From Pseudoalteromonas sp. A601 (GTDB taxonomy: Bacteria; Pseudomonadota; Gammaproteobacteria; Enterobacterales; Alteromonadaceae): a stretch of DNA of 64,000 bases. The translations under genes and the position numbers were made by a program. The stretch spans positions 1-64,000 of the forward strand of contig NZ_MXQF01000011.1 in assembly GCF_002165575.1 (NCBI RefSeq). The letters run 5' to 3'. The notes under the pieces are model-generated. The model was not told where the DNA came from and made no database searches. It saw nothing but the letters and a program-made list of their open reading frames with translations. Below are positions 46,590 through 55,721 of this stretch, in pieces. Position 1 is the stretch's first letter. Each line of letters starts with the position of its first letter.

Positions 46590-49166
46590 GTGGAAGATAA
46601 AGCAGCTTTATTACAAAAACTAGAGCATAAGAATGCCCGTTTATCCGCTTTAGTTAAAAAGTACAAGCAATCACATCACCTACAAAATGCCCTGATACAG
46701 CTATCAGAGCAAGCAAGTACAGTTGCCGAACTAAACCTACTTTACCCTGCAATCCACAATATTTTGCAAGACTATGTACCAAGTAAAAGTTTTTACGTTG
46801 TATTATTAAATCAATTCACAAACACCTTAGAGCTATCCTATTTCGCCGATGAAAAAGACGGTATATCTATTCCTTTAAACCAAGATCATAACTTTAGCCA
46901 AGGTGTCACAGGTTATGTATTCAAGCAAGGTAAGACAATTTATTACCAAGGTAATGAGATGCAGAAAGCAGCTGACACAGGGCATTTTAAATTACTTGGC
47001 TCACCAGCGGAACATTGGGTAGGTGTACCTGTTTATCGAGAAAAACAAATAATCGGCGTTCTTGTAGCACAAAGTTACGATAAAAAACAAAGTTATTCAG
47101 AGCAACAAATAGAGCTGCTTGAAGTCATGTCTTTATACCTTGCAACAGCAATTGAGCGGGTTAAAAAACGTGAGTTATTAGAGTCTGAGGTAAAAATACG
47201 AACTCGCGCCCTGACACAAAGTAATGAAGCACTCAATCTTGAAGTTGAGCAACATAAAAAAACGTTAGAACGTCAGCATATTCTGTTTAAAATATCTGAA
47301 CTTGCCACCCAGAGCAAACATATAGAAGAAGTCTATCAGCAAGTTCATGAGATAATAAAATCAATCACTTACGCTAAAAACTTGTACATTGCTCTGTATG
47401 ACAAGAAATCAGGCTGGTTAAACTTTCCTTATTGTGTCGACGAATTTAACCCCAATACCCAGCCTCGTCCTTTTGCCAAAGGTTATAGCGAGCTAGTATT
47501 AAGTACTGAGAAAACGCAATTAATTGATTCAACCCGCGCTGAAAAGTTAATAAAAAGTGGTGTTGTTGAGCGCCCAGAGTTAGTACCAGAGCAGCAAATA
47601 GCAACCAGCTGGTTAGGAGCGCCACTAAAAACCTCACAAGGAGTTATTGGCTTAATTGTTTGCCAAGCTTATCAAAATAAGCATATTTTTAATCACGATG
47701 ATTGTGAGTTAATTACCTTTGTTTCTCACCAAATTGCGAGCGTATTACAAACACATTTAGCAAGCCAAGCAATAAAACGCAGTAACCAAAGTCTTGAGCA
47801 TCGCGTCGCTGAAAAAACCAAAGAGATTCGCCAAACCAATATGCATTTGCAGATGCAAATTGAAGAGCGGAAAAAAATTGAGCAGCATTTATATCACGAT
47901 GCCCACCACGACTCGCTTACCGGTTTACCAAACCGCAGCTTATTTTTGACCCAGCTTGAAAAAACGTTACAGCACTATCAGCGCTACCCCGAGCAAGAGT
48001 TTGCGGTATTATTTATAGATTTAGATAAATTTAAAGACATTAACGATCAACTCGGTCATCAAGCGGGCGATCAATTTTTAATAGGGGTGGCTGAATCATT
48101 TTCGCAATGTATCCGTGAGCACGATTTATTAGCGCGTCTTGGAGGTGATGAATTTGTTATTTTATTAACTCACCTAACAGAGCGTCAGCAAGCCGAAGAC
48201 GTTGCAAAGCGTATAACTAAGCTTATGAAAAAACCATTTTGCATGAAAGGTATTTGTGTGCAAAGTGGTGCCAGTGTGGGCATTACCTATTCAAAAACAC
48301 ATTACAAGCATACCGATGAAATTATTCGTGATGCAGATGCAGCCATGTATTACGCTAAAAATGCAGGTCGCAGTCGCTTTGAGTTTTTCCACCCGTTACT
48401 CAATGTTACTGCTAATAATCAGGAGTTTGAGGCTAGCCATCATCTCGATGCATTACCTATGCATTTTCGCAGCTCTGAAATCATTACCCTGAATGAGCAA
48501 TTCCAATCAGAAGTGTTAATAGAAGCATTTGGTGAACATCCAGTACTTGGCAGCACCAGTTTTGATATTTTGAAAAAATTTGCTGCAGACAAAGCACAGC
48601 AACTCGATGTGGAACTGCAGCTGCTAGATCAAGCTTGCAAACAAGCGAAAGCGGCTGGTTTAGGCGTAGTATTATTGCCTTGTTCTGCATTATTGCTGGA
48701 AAAAATTGAATTTCAAGCTTTGTGCCTAACCTTACAAGGGCAAATAAATAAAAAACAGCTTTGCTTATTATTTAATGAACAAGAAATTAGATATGCTTCA
48801 GCCGTGCAGCTAAATAATCTGAAACAATTGAGTGCTCATGGCTATGCAATTGGCTTAAATGACTTTGCTAAAGACCGCTGCGAGTTAAACCTATTAACTG
48901 AGCTTAACTTTGACTACCTGCTGCTAAGCTCAACATTTAGTAAGCGCGTTTTACAACAACAAAGCTACGATTTGCAATTACAAGGTGTATTAGCAATCAC
49001 TAAAATTAAACACATTAAAGTGATCGCAAAAGGCCCTTCAATTTTAAATTTTAGAGCCTTACTAGACACTCATGGCCTATCTTTGTTTGTTGGTAGGCAA
49101 CATGCAATTAATATGCTGCCCACTGCAGACTCAGCTCTTGATAGCAGCGAGCAACAACTAAATTAG
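46590..49166 (+). CDS. GAF-GAF-GGDEF diguanylate cyclase with eroded EAL-like C-terminus
   Basis: The 858-aa cytoplasmic protein has an N-terminal coiled coil, two GAF domains (about 40-195 and 235-390), a second coiled coil and a GGDEF domain (about 435-600). The active-site GGDEF (about 518-522) is intact, and the inhibitory RxxD (REHD) sits five residues upstream, so it should make cyclic di-GMP. Residues about 630-840 resemble an EAL domain only weakly (GYAIGLNDFAKD in place of DDFGxG; no EAL), probably without phosphodiesterase activity. Start is a GTG with a poor ribosome binding site. Confidence 0.88.
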   Translation: MEDKAALLQKLEHKNARLSALVKKYKQSHHLQNALIQLSEQASTVAELNLLYPAIHNILQDYVPSKSFYVVLLNQFTNTLELSYFADEKDGISIPLNQDHNFSQGVTGYVFKQGKTIYYQGNEMQKAADTGHFKLLGSPAEHWVGVPVYREKQIIGVLVAQSYDKKQSYSEQQIELLEVMSLYLATAIERVKKRELLESEVKIRTRALTQSNEALNLEVEQHKKTLERQHILFKISELATQSKHIEEVYQQVHEIIKSITYAKNLYIALYDKKSGWLNFPYCVDEFNPNTQPRPFAKGYSELVLSTEKTQLIDSTRAEKLIKSGVVERPELVPEQQIATSWLGAPLKTSQGVIGLIVCQAYQNKHIFNHDDCELITFVSHQIASVLQTHLASQAIKRSNQSLEHRVAEKTKEIRQTNMHLQMQIEERKKIEQHLYHDAHHDSLTGLPNRSLFLTQLEKTLQHYQRYPEQEFAVLFIDLDKFKDINDQLGHQAGDQFLIGVAESFSQCIREHDLLARLGGDEFVILLTHLTERQQAEDVAKRITKLMKKPFCMKGICVQSGASVGITYSKTHYKHTDEIIRDADAAMYYAKNAGRSRFEFFHPLLNVTANNQEFEASHHLDALPMHFRSSEIITLNEQFQSEVLIEAFGEHPVLGSTSFDILKKFAADKAQQLDVELQLLDQACKQAKAAGLGVVLLPCSALLLEKIEFQALCLTLQGQINKKQLCLLFNEQEIRYASAVQLNNLKQLSAHGYAIGLNDFAKDRCELNLLTELNFDYLLLSSTFSKRVLQQQSYDLQLQGVLAITKIKHIKVIAKGPSILNFRALLDTHGLSLFVGRQHAINMLPTADSALDSSEQQLN

Positions 49167-49182
49167 TTAACCTGAAATCTGC

Positions 49183-51201
49183 TTAGTTAGGCTTTTTCAA
49201 CATAGCACGCAGGTTTGCAACGCGTGCTTGACCCTTTTCCATTCGCTCTGCTTGAGTATTAGGCGCCTTTTTATTCTCAAACGCTAAATCATCTTGTGGC
49301 AACTCTTGCACAAAGCGACTCAACTCCGTTTGTGACGTTTCACCAAATTGACGGCGGATTTTCGCATAAGTCATGGTCAGTTCTTGTTGTGCACGGGTTA
49401 TCCCCACATACGCTAAGCGACGCTCTTCATCGACATTTTCTTCATCAATACTGACTTGGTGCGGCAGTAACCCCTCTTCCATTCCCACCATAAACACGTA
49501 CGGATATTCCAACCCTTTTGAAGCATGAAGTGTTAGCAATTGTACCGCATCGCTTTCATCTTCTTCTTCATTACGTTCAAGCATATCGCGCAGCGTTAGT
49601 TTGCTTACCACTTCGGCCAGTGTCATAGGTGGATTATCTGCATCCCCCGTTAACATATCGGTGATCCAACGGTATAACTCTGACACATTTTTCATCCGCA
49701 TTTCTGCAGCTTTGGCACTTGGTGATGACTCGTATAAATAAGCTTCGTAGTTAATTTGTCTGATCAAGTCTTTTACCGCTTCGAGCGTATCGCCCCGTAC
49801 AGCGTTATCAGACAACTCAACCACCCAGCGGGCAAATCCGGCTAACGAATTTAAGCCACGCCCTTTCAATCGATAACTAAGATCGTTATCAAAACAGGTA
49901 GCAAATAAACTCGCGTGTTTTTCATTCGCTAATGTCCCCAGCTTTTCAAGCGTGACTGTGCCAATTTCGCGACGCGGCGTATTCACAATACGTAGAAATG
50001 CATTATCGTCATCTTGGTTCACGAGCAAGCGTAGATACGCCATGATATCTTTAATTTCAGAACGAGAGAAAAACGACATTCCACCACTAATTTTATACGG
50101 AATGCGGTTGCTCATTAATGATTTTTCAAACCCACGGGCTTGGTGGTTCCCTCGATACAAAATAGCGTAGTCTTTATAGCTGGTGCGCTTCATAAACTTA
50201 TGCGAAATAATTTCAGCTACCACTCGCTCAGATTCATGCTCTTCATCACGACAGCCAATTACTTTTATTGGCTCACCATAACCCAGCTCACTAAATAGTT
50301 TTTTATCAAACTCATGAGGGTTATTAGCAATCAAAATATTCGCGGCTTTAAGAATTCGCCCTGCACTACGATAGTTTTGTTCAAGCTTAATAAGCCTAAG
50401 CCCTGGGAAGTCTTTACTTAACAATACAAGGTTTTGAGGGCGTGCACCGCGCCATGAATAAATCGATTGATCGTCATCACCTACCACAGTAAAGCGGGCA
50501 CGCTCACCCACTAGCAACTTAACCAGTTGATATTGGCTGGTATTGGTATCTTGATACTCATCCACCAGCAAATAGCGAAAACGTTGCTGCCAGCGCTCTC
50601 GAGATGTGGCATTAGTGCTTAATAACAATGTTGGGATCATGATCAGATCGTCAAAGTCTAATGCATTATAAGCACGCAATTGCGTTTGATAGCGCGCATA
50701 AAGCTGGGCAAACAATGCTTTTTGCGGTTCGCGAGCTTCGCGAATAGCTTGCTCTGGTAAAATGAGTTCATTCTTCCAGCTGCCGATTTGCATCTTCAAT
50801 AAGTTAAGTAAATCTTTATCTTTTTTCAGTTCGTCTTCGGTTAAGTCACCGAGTAATTGATTGGTGTCTTGATCGTCAAATAATGAAAAACCCGGTTTAA
50901 ACCCTAACGTTTTTAACTCTTTTTTAATGATCTCAAGGCCCAAGGTATGAAAGGTAGACACCCATAGTCCTTTTGATTCTTGCTTGCCGAGCGTTTGCAT
51001 CACCCGTTCGCGCATTTCTTTAGCTGCTTTATTGGTAAAAGTAACTGCGGCGATATTGCGCGCTTGATACTCACACTTTTGCACCAAGTAAGCGATTTTA
51101 TTAGTGATTACTCGCGTTTTACCAGAGCCCGCCCCTGCCAACACTAGGCATGCACCACTAATATATTTTACCGCTTCATCTTGTTTAGGATTGAGTTTCA
51201 T
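49183..51201 (-). CDS. rep: ATP-dependent DNA helicase Rep
   Basis: A superfamily 1A helicase that travels with the replisome and removes proteins from DNA. It begins [16 protein letters not shown], has Walker [11 protein letters not shown] (about 22-31), the DEYQD-type motif II and [14 protein letters not shown]. The ATG at 51201 gives 672 aa, nearly the length of E. coli Rep; the frame is open for 51 codons further upstream but that sequence is not protein-like. Confidence 0.95.
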   Translation of the reverse strand: MKLNPKQDEAVKYISGACLVLAGAGSGKTRVITNKIAYLVQKCEYQARNIAAVTFTNKAAKEMRERVMQTLGKQESKGLWVSTFHTLGLEIIKKELKTLGFKPGFSLFDDQDTNQLLGDLTEDELKKDKDLLNLLKMQIGSWKNELILPEQAIREAREPQKALFAQLYARYQTQLRAYNALDFDDLIMIPTLLLSTNATSRERWQQRFRYLLVDEYQDTNTSQYQLVKLLVGERARFTVVGDDDQSIYSWRGARPQNLVLLSKDFPGLRLIKLEQNYRSAGRILKAANILIANNPHEFDKKLFSELGYGEPIKVIGCRDEEHESERVVAEIISHKFMKRTSYKDYAILYRGNHQARGFEKSLMSNRIPYKISGGMSFFSRSEIKDIMAYLRLLVNQDDDNAFLRIVNTPRREIGTVTLEKLGTLANEKHASLFATCFDNDLSYRLKGRGLNSLAGFARWVVELSDNAVRGDTLEAVKDLIRQINYEAYLYESSPSAKAAEMRMKNVSELYRWITDMLTGDADNPPMTLAEVVSKLTLRDMLERNEEEDESDAVQLLTLHASKGLEYPYVFMVGMEEGLLPHQVSIDEENVDEERRLAYVGITRAQQELTMTYAKIRRQFGETSQTELSRFVQELPQDDLAFENKKAPNTQAERMEKGQARVANLRAMLKKPN

Positions 51202-51315
51202 AACGACCAAAGAGATTACATTAAAGACGGGCAATTTTAGCGTAATCACTACAATACGCCTAGCCAATAAGGTAAGATTAGTTATTATCATTTTACGCGA
51301 CACCGAGGGATAGAC

Positions 51316-51576
51316 ATGATCAACCCAGCAAAAATTGAAGAAATCGCCAAGCAAATCTCAAGCAATATGCCACAAGGTGTAAAAAACCTCGCGGATACTT
51401 TTGAAGTAAAAACCAAGCAGGCTATTCAAAATAAACTAGCTGAAATGGACTTTGTCAGCCGTGAAGAGTTTGATGTACAAAGCCAAGTGCTTATCCGTAC
51501 GCGTGAAAAGTTAACCGATCTTGAAGCGAAAGTTGCCTTATTAGAGCAGCAATTAGCTAATAAAGATGACGCTTAA
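51316..51576 (+). CDS. ubiK: Ubiquinone biosynthesis accessory factor UbiK
   Basis: An 86-aa member of the BMFP/YqiC family: N-terminal [14 protein letters not shown] amphipathic helix, middle region, and C-terminal trimeric coiled coil ([20 protein letters not shown]). UbiK aids the ubiquinone synthesis complex with UbiJ. Divergent from rep. GAGG lies near the ATG. Confidence 0.92.
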   Translation: MINPAKIEEIAKQISSNMPQGVKNLADTFEVKTKQAIQNKLAEMDFVSREEFDVQSQVLIRTREKLTDLEAKVALLEQQLANKDDA

Positions 51577-51597
51577 TTAACTTATCAAGCTCACTTT

Positions 51598-51622
51598 AAA
51601 GGCAGCATTCGCTGCCTTTTTT
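51598..51622 (+). terminator. ubiK terminator
   Basis: AAAGGCAGC - ATTC - GCTGCCTTT followed by TTT, 21 bases after the stop. Confidence 0.9.
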
Positions 51623-51669
51623 AATACCTGTAAAAAACTTATACTTGATATATAGGCAAAATAATATAC

Positions 51670-51694
51670 GCTATATATACAAAGCATATATACA
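51670..51694. promoter_or_regulatory. Possible operator of the ParD-like/map operon
   Basis: Two near-identical direct repeats, GCTATATATACA (51670-51681) and GCATATATACA (51684-51694), lie just upstream of the ParD-like gene in a very AT-rich promoter region. Ribbon-helix-helix antitoxins typically bind such short repeats. Confidence 0.4.
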
Positions 51695-51712
51695 TTACAT
51701 ATTGGCAGATTT

Positions 51713-51919
51713 ATGGGCATTGTAAAAATTAGCGACGAACTGCACGAAGAAATTCGTAAAGCCAGCAGCACTATGGTTCGTTCAATCAATTCACAATCTG
51801 AATTCTGGATAAAAATAGGCATGCTTGCTGAGCTTAACCCCACTATGACTTACGCTGAAATTTTAAAACAACAATTGGCGCAAGCTGATGTCACTACGAA
51901 GGAATTTCAACATGAGTGA
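51713..51919 (+). CDS. ParD-like antitoxin family protein
   Basis: A 68-aa protein with a ribbon-helix-helix-like N-terminus (GIVKISDELHEEIRKAS) and the motif SINSQSEFWIKIGMLAELNP of the ParD-like family (Pfam ParD_like). No ParE is next to it; the following gene is a methionine aminopeptidase whose start lies inside this gene (8-base overlap). It may bind the direct repeats upstream. Whether it acts as an antitoxin is not known. Confidence 0.75.
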   Translation: MGIVKISDELHEEIRKASSTMVRSINSQSEFWIKIGMLAELNPTMTYAEILKQQLAQADVTTKEFQHE

Positions 51920-52685
51920 TATCGTCATCAAAACCCCCGAACAAATTGCTTTAATGCGTGAATCTGGCCGTTTACTTGCTCAAGTGTTTACCTATTTAGA
52001 TGAGCATGTACAAGTCGGTATTACCACTATGCAAATTAATGATTTAGTTGAGCGCTATATTATTGATGAGCTTACTGCGCGTCCTGCAAGTAAGGGACAA
52101 TACGATTACCCATATGTATTAAACAGCTCTGTTAACGAGGTTGTTTGTCATGGCTTCCCCGATACTAAACGCGTTTTAAAGTCAGGTGACATTGTTAATA
52201 TTGATATCACCCTGGAGAAAAATGGTTATATTGCTGACTCAAGTAAAATGTACATGCTTGGCGATGTCTCACCATTGGCTAAGCGTTTGGTTGATAAAAC
52301 CTACCAAGCCATGTGGCAAGGCATCAAGCTCGTAAAACCGGGAGTGAGGTTAGGCGATATTGGCAACGCCATAGCAAACTTTGCTCATGGTAATGGTTAT
52401 AGCGTAGTTAAAGAGTACTGCGGACATGGCATTGGTGAACAAATGCATGAAGAGCCACAAGTACTCCATTATGGTAAACGCAATACAGGGGTAGAACTCA
52501 AAGAAGGAATGACGTTCACCATCGAGCCGATGATCAATCAAGGTGCAGCAAAGATAAAAACCAAGCCTGATGGATGGACGGTAGTTACGCGTGACAAAAA
52601 ACTATCGGCACAGTGGGAGCACACTATTGCTGTGACTGCTGATGGTTATGAAGTACTCACTTTACGCGCAGAAGAAAGCGCGTAA
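51912..52685 (+). CDS. map: Type I methionine aminopeptidase
   Basis: It removes N-terminal Met from nascent proteins. All five metal ligands are present: Asp98, Asp109, His172, Glu205 and Glu236. The start at 51912 (MSDIVIKTPEQIALM) has AAGGAA 8 bases upstream. 257 aa. It is coupled to a ParD-like gene, whereas the housekeeping map of gammaproteobacteria usually sits by rpsB; this is therefore probably a second, accessory copy. Confidence 0.92.
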   Translation: MSDIVIKTPEQIALMRESGRLLAQVFTYLDEHVQVGITTMQINDLVERYIIDELTARPASKGQYDYPYVLNSSVNEVVCHGFPDTKRVLKSGDIVNIDITLEKNGYIADSSKMYMLGDVSPLAKRLVDKTYQAMWQGIKLVKPGVRLGDIGNAIANFAHGNGYSVVKEYCGHGIGEQMHEEPQVLHYGKRNTGVELKEGMTFTIEPMINQGAAKIKTKPDGWTVVTRDKKLSAQWEHTIAVTADGYEVLTLRAEESA

Positions 52686-52704
52686 AGTCATAGCTAAAAT
52701 AGCC

Positions 52705-53361
52705 TTATTTAATATTGCGCTCAAACACTCTTTTCGCTGCGCTTTTATAAGTATCAGCCACTTCATCGGCACAGGTCACTACTGATTCAAGATCGGTTAA
52801 GTGGCCGTTTGCTAAACCATATACCCAACCATGAATGGTGAGTTCTTGGCCACGCTGCCATGCTTCTTGAACTATGTTGGTGCGACAAACATTACGTACT
52901 TGTTCAATAACATTGAGCTCAATTAAACAGTTTAAGTGCTCTTGCTCTGGCATTTCGCTTATATTGGTAATGTATTTTTCTTTTACATCGCCAACATGAC
53001 GTAGCCAATTATCAATCAAACCAAACTTAGCATCATTAAGCACCGCCTGAACGCCACCACAACCATAGTGACCTACCACCATAATGTGCTTCACTTTTAA
53101 CACTTCAACGGCGTACTGCATTACTGAAAGGCAGTTATGATCGGTATGTACAACAACATTAGCTACATTACGGTGGACAAATAACTCTCCTGGCATTAAA
53201 TCTACAATTTCGTTCGCTGGAACGCGTGAATCTGAGCAACCGATCCATAAGTATTCTGGGTTTTGCTGCATTGATAAAATTTTAAAAAATTCAGGATCAT
53301 CTTTGCAAGTGCGTTCTGCCCAGCGTTTATTATTTTCGAATAAATTCTTTAACTTTCTCAT
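52705..53361 (-). CDS. can: Beta-class carbonic anhydrase
   Basis: Interconverts CO2 and bicarbonate. Zinc ligands Cys42, His98 and Cys101, with the Asp44-Arg46 dyad in CSDSRVPAN; the GHYGCGG motif is intact. 218 aa, similar to E. coli Can. It converges on map and is 16 bases downstream of the methyltransferase gene, perhaps in one operon with it. Confidence 0.95.
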   Translation of the reverse strand: MRKLKNLFENNKRWAERTCKDDPEFFKILSMQQNPEYLWIGCSDSRVPANEIVDLMPGELFVHRNVANVVVHTDHNCLSVMQYAVEVLKVKHIMVVGHYGCGGVQAVLNDAKFGLIDNWLRHVGDVKEKYITNISEMPEQEHLNCLIELNVIEQVRNVCRTNIVQEAWQRGQELTIHGWVYGLANGHLTDLESVVTCADEVADTYKSAAKRVFERNIK

Positions 53362-53377
53362 TGCATCTCTTATCTAT

Positions 53378-54556
53378 TTATAACGGTAAATTTGCTTGGA
53401 TCAAGATATTGCGAGGCGTTAATTGCTTTTCACAAAATGTTTTCACAGTGACTTGATAACCTTGTTGTTGCAAATATAAAGCACGATCGAGCACAAGCCA
53501 AACTTCTATTGCTCTTCTGAACACATGTCGAACCAGTTCAATACGCTCTGTGACCTTTTTGCGCATTTTCCCCTTTAATAAAAAATAATCATAATCAATA
53601 TCTTGCGGTATTTCTAATGACTTTTTTTCAGCTGCCCATGCGCAAAAAGCTTTAAATGAACCTGAGAACATAGCCTTGTTTACAGACGGTACACTGACAT
53701 AATTAGTAGAGTCGGTAATTGCTTTGCGCATCGCATCAAAACCAAGCCGCCACTCAACTTCAGTTTTACGCACTTTTGCAACTCTTGAAGGTGCGGTGAC
53801 GGTTTCTTGTAAAGCTAGTTTTAAGTCTCGATGACGCAACATTAATTCACTTTGCTTTGCAACCTCACTCATCGCTAGATAAGCATCTTCAGTAAAAAGG
53901 TGATAACAACACGGGGACAAGCTGATCTGTTGAGTTTTCGCAAAGCATGCTTCACGTATAAAGCTTTGATGTAGTGCGCCACAGGCATGTAAAGCAACCG
54001 CATGCTGTTGCTCTCTAAAGTGGTTTGATACGTCATCTTTTAACACATCAGCCTGGCTAAAGTGCATCGCAAGCCCCTGCTGCTGCGCACTATGCTGACC
54101 TTGATCGCATAAATGTTGTTGTAGCTCGATACTGTGTACATTCGGCGCTTGATTAAATGCCAGCATCCGCCCTAAGTGACCTTTACCTGCGCACCATTCA
54201 AGTACAGGCTTGGTTTGCACACCCAAAGCCGCAACAAAATCTTGGAGCTGTTCAAACTTGCGCCCTTTAATACCATTGCTGATCCAAAAAGGATAATCTG
54301 TGCGCATAATTTGCGCTGTTGATATCGCACACAAATCAGCAAGCTTTTCTAATTCATTAATTGATGGACTAAAAAAGGTATAAAGTGCATCTTGATCACT
54401 ATCCAGCTCAGCAACTTGTTGATCGGTTAATGCTTCAAGAATCGGCGCAAGCTCTGGCCAAGGAAGTTCATCGTAATCAAATGCGGTGCATTGCCAAAAT
54501 TGGCGAGTCGATAATAAGAGAGTATCTAGGGCTGTAAACTGCTCAGCAAGGGTCAT
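53378..54556 (-). CDS. SAM-dependent methyltransferase (Methyltransf_32 type)
   Basis: A 392-aa protein whose SAM-binding motif I is VLEWCAGKGHLGRML (about 117-131), with ALHACGAL and the SPCCYH motif further on. This combination marks the Methyltransf_32 group that also includes eukaryotic GSTCD/METTL25-type proteins. The substrate is unknown. Transcribed with or just upstream of can. Confidence 0.8.
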   Translation of the reverse strand: MTLAEQFTALDTLLLSTRQFWQCTAFDYDELPWPELAPILEALTDQQVAELDSDQDALYTFFSPSINELEKLADLCAISTAQIMRTDYPFWISNGIKGRKFEQLQDFVAALGVQTKPVLEWCAGKGHLGRMLAFNQAPNVHSIELQQHLCDQGQHSAQQQGLAMHFSQADVLKDDVSNHFREQQHAVALHACGALHQSFIREACFAKTQQISLSPCCYHLFTEDAYLAMSEVAKQSELMLRHRDLKLALQETVTAPSRVAKVRKTEVEWRLGFDAMRKAITDSTNYVSVPSVNKAMFSGSFKAFCAWAAEKKSLEIPQDIDYDYFLLKGKMRKKVTERIELVRHVFRRAIEVWLVLDRALYLQQQGYQVTVKTFCEKQLTPRNILIQANLPL

Positions 54557-54588
54557 AAAATTTTTAACGATGAAAAGTATTTGCCTTA

Positions 54589-55668
54589 TTATACGCTTTT
54601 TTTCAGCATCAAGCGTAGGTAAAGCGGGATAGATAACACACTAATAATAATAGCCGCTATCAACATCCACGACAGCCGTAGCTTTTTAGGTTTCTCATAT
54701 TGGTAAATAAAGCCATTTTTCACTTCATCAAAACGATCCTGCTCTATATTGTATAAATCAGCTATTAATCGCCATTTAGCCATCGACATAGCCCCTAATT
54801 TAGAACCGGGCGGAGAGATATAATCAATTAACACTTCGGCTTCGTAGCTGAGCTCTTGATGACTTTTATCGTTCGCATAATACTGTGCAGTAACCGCAAT
54901 TGATTCATCTAAGTTCATCATTGCGTAACGCCAGCCTTTTAAGCTTGCTTGATAAAAGTTTTCAACCGTTTTAGGGTTCTGCACTAGCATGCTTTGTGTA
55001 GTGTAGAGAATATCGCTATAAACGTTAATGCCGTACCTTTGTGGGCAAATTAAACGATGCTCAATCCCCTGCTGCCGCATAATAAAGGGTTCATTAGTAA
55101 TATAAACCTGCATCGCATCTAATTGATCATTCAACCATTGATCTGTTTTTCCATTACTTAAATAGGCTGGCAATAACAGGGGATCAACGCCACTACGTTC
55201 AAGCATAACCAATAACTCTGCATTTTCTTTGCGACTAATAGAGCTAATGCGTTTATTGAAAAAGTCTCGAGGATGAAAAATATCGGAGCTTTTTTTTACC
55301 ATCCAACAATAAGGAGAGAATTGTAAAATAGCAGCCATTGCCACCAAGGGCTGACCATCAATACGATGTTGTAAAATACCCGAGTGGCCCACGCCAAAGT
55401 TTGCTTGGCCCGCGAGTACTTTACTAAAGGTGTCTGGCTCACTTACATCTGCGGCTGTTATCGTTACATTGAGCCCAACATCTTTATAAAAGCCTTTTTG
55501 TTGAGCCATATAATAGCCAGCAAACTGAAACTGATGTGACCATTTAAGCTGTAAGGTGACATGCTTTGTCTCAGCCCGCGCTATGTTGCAATGTAATATA
55601 CCAACTAGGCTAATTGCTGTTATAAACCCTTTAAGTAGCAATATAAACACCTGAGGGTAATTAGTCAT
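54589..55668 (-). CDS. Membrane-anchored NMT1/THI5-like substrate-binding protein
   Basis: The 359-aa protein has a signal peptide or N-terminal anchor (about 9-31), an NMT1-like periplasmic binding domain (LQLKWSHQFQFAGYYMAQQKGFYKDVGL, spread over 39-66, diagnostic), and one C-terminal membrane helix (about 334-351) followed by only eight residues. Such NMT1-helix modules usually continue into PAS, GGDEF or kinase domains; here no output domain follows, and no ABC permease or ATPase genes are adjacent. Thiamine-precursor binding is known for THI5-like proteins, but the ligand here cannot be inferred. Confidence 0.8.
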   Translation of the reverse strand: MTNYPQVFILLLKGFITAISLVGILHCNIARAETKHVTLQLKWSHQFQFAGYYMAQQKGFYKDVGLNVTITAADVSEPDTFSKVLAGQANFGVGHSGILQHRIDGQPLVAMAAILQFSPYCWMVKKSSDIFHPRDFFNKRISSISRKENAELLVMLERSGVDPLLLPAYLSNGKTDQWLNDQLDAMQVYITNEPFIMRQQGIEHRLICPQRYGINVYSDILYTTQSMLVQNPKTVENFYQASLKGWRYAMMNLDESIAVTAQYYANDKSHQELSYEAEVLIDYISPPGSKLGAMSMAKWRLIADLYNIEQDRFDEVKNGFIYQYEKPKKLRLSWMLIAAIIISVLSIPLYLRLMLKKSV

Positions 55669-55721
55669 TACTAATAACTATAGATAAAATTATTAATAAG
55701 GCAATTATCCTCAGGAGATCC

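Noticed and set aside
51202..51354. Upstream extension of rep by 51 codons
   Set aside because: The internal start MKLNPKQ matches the known Rep N-terminus; the extension covers the ubiK divergent promoter region.
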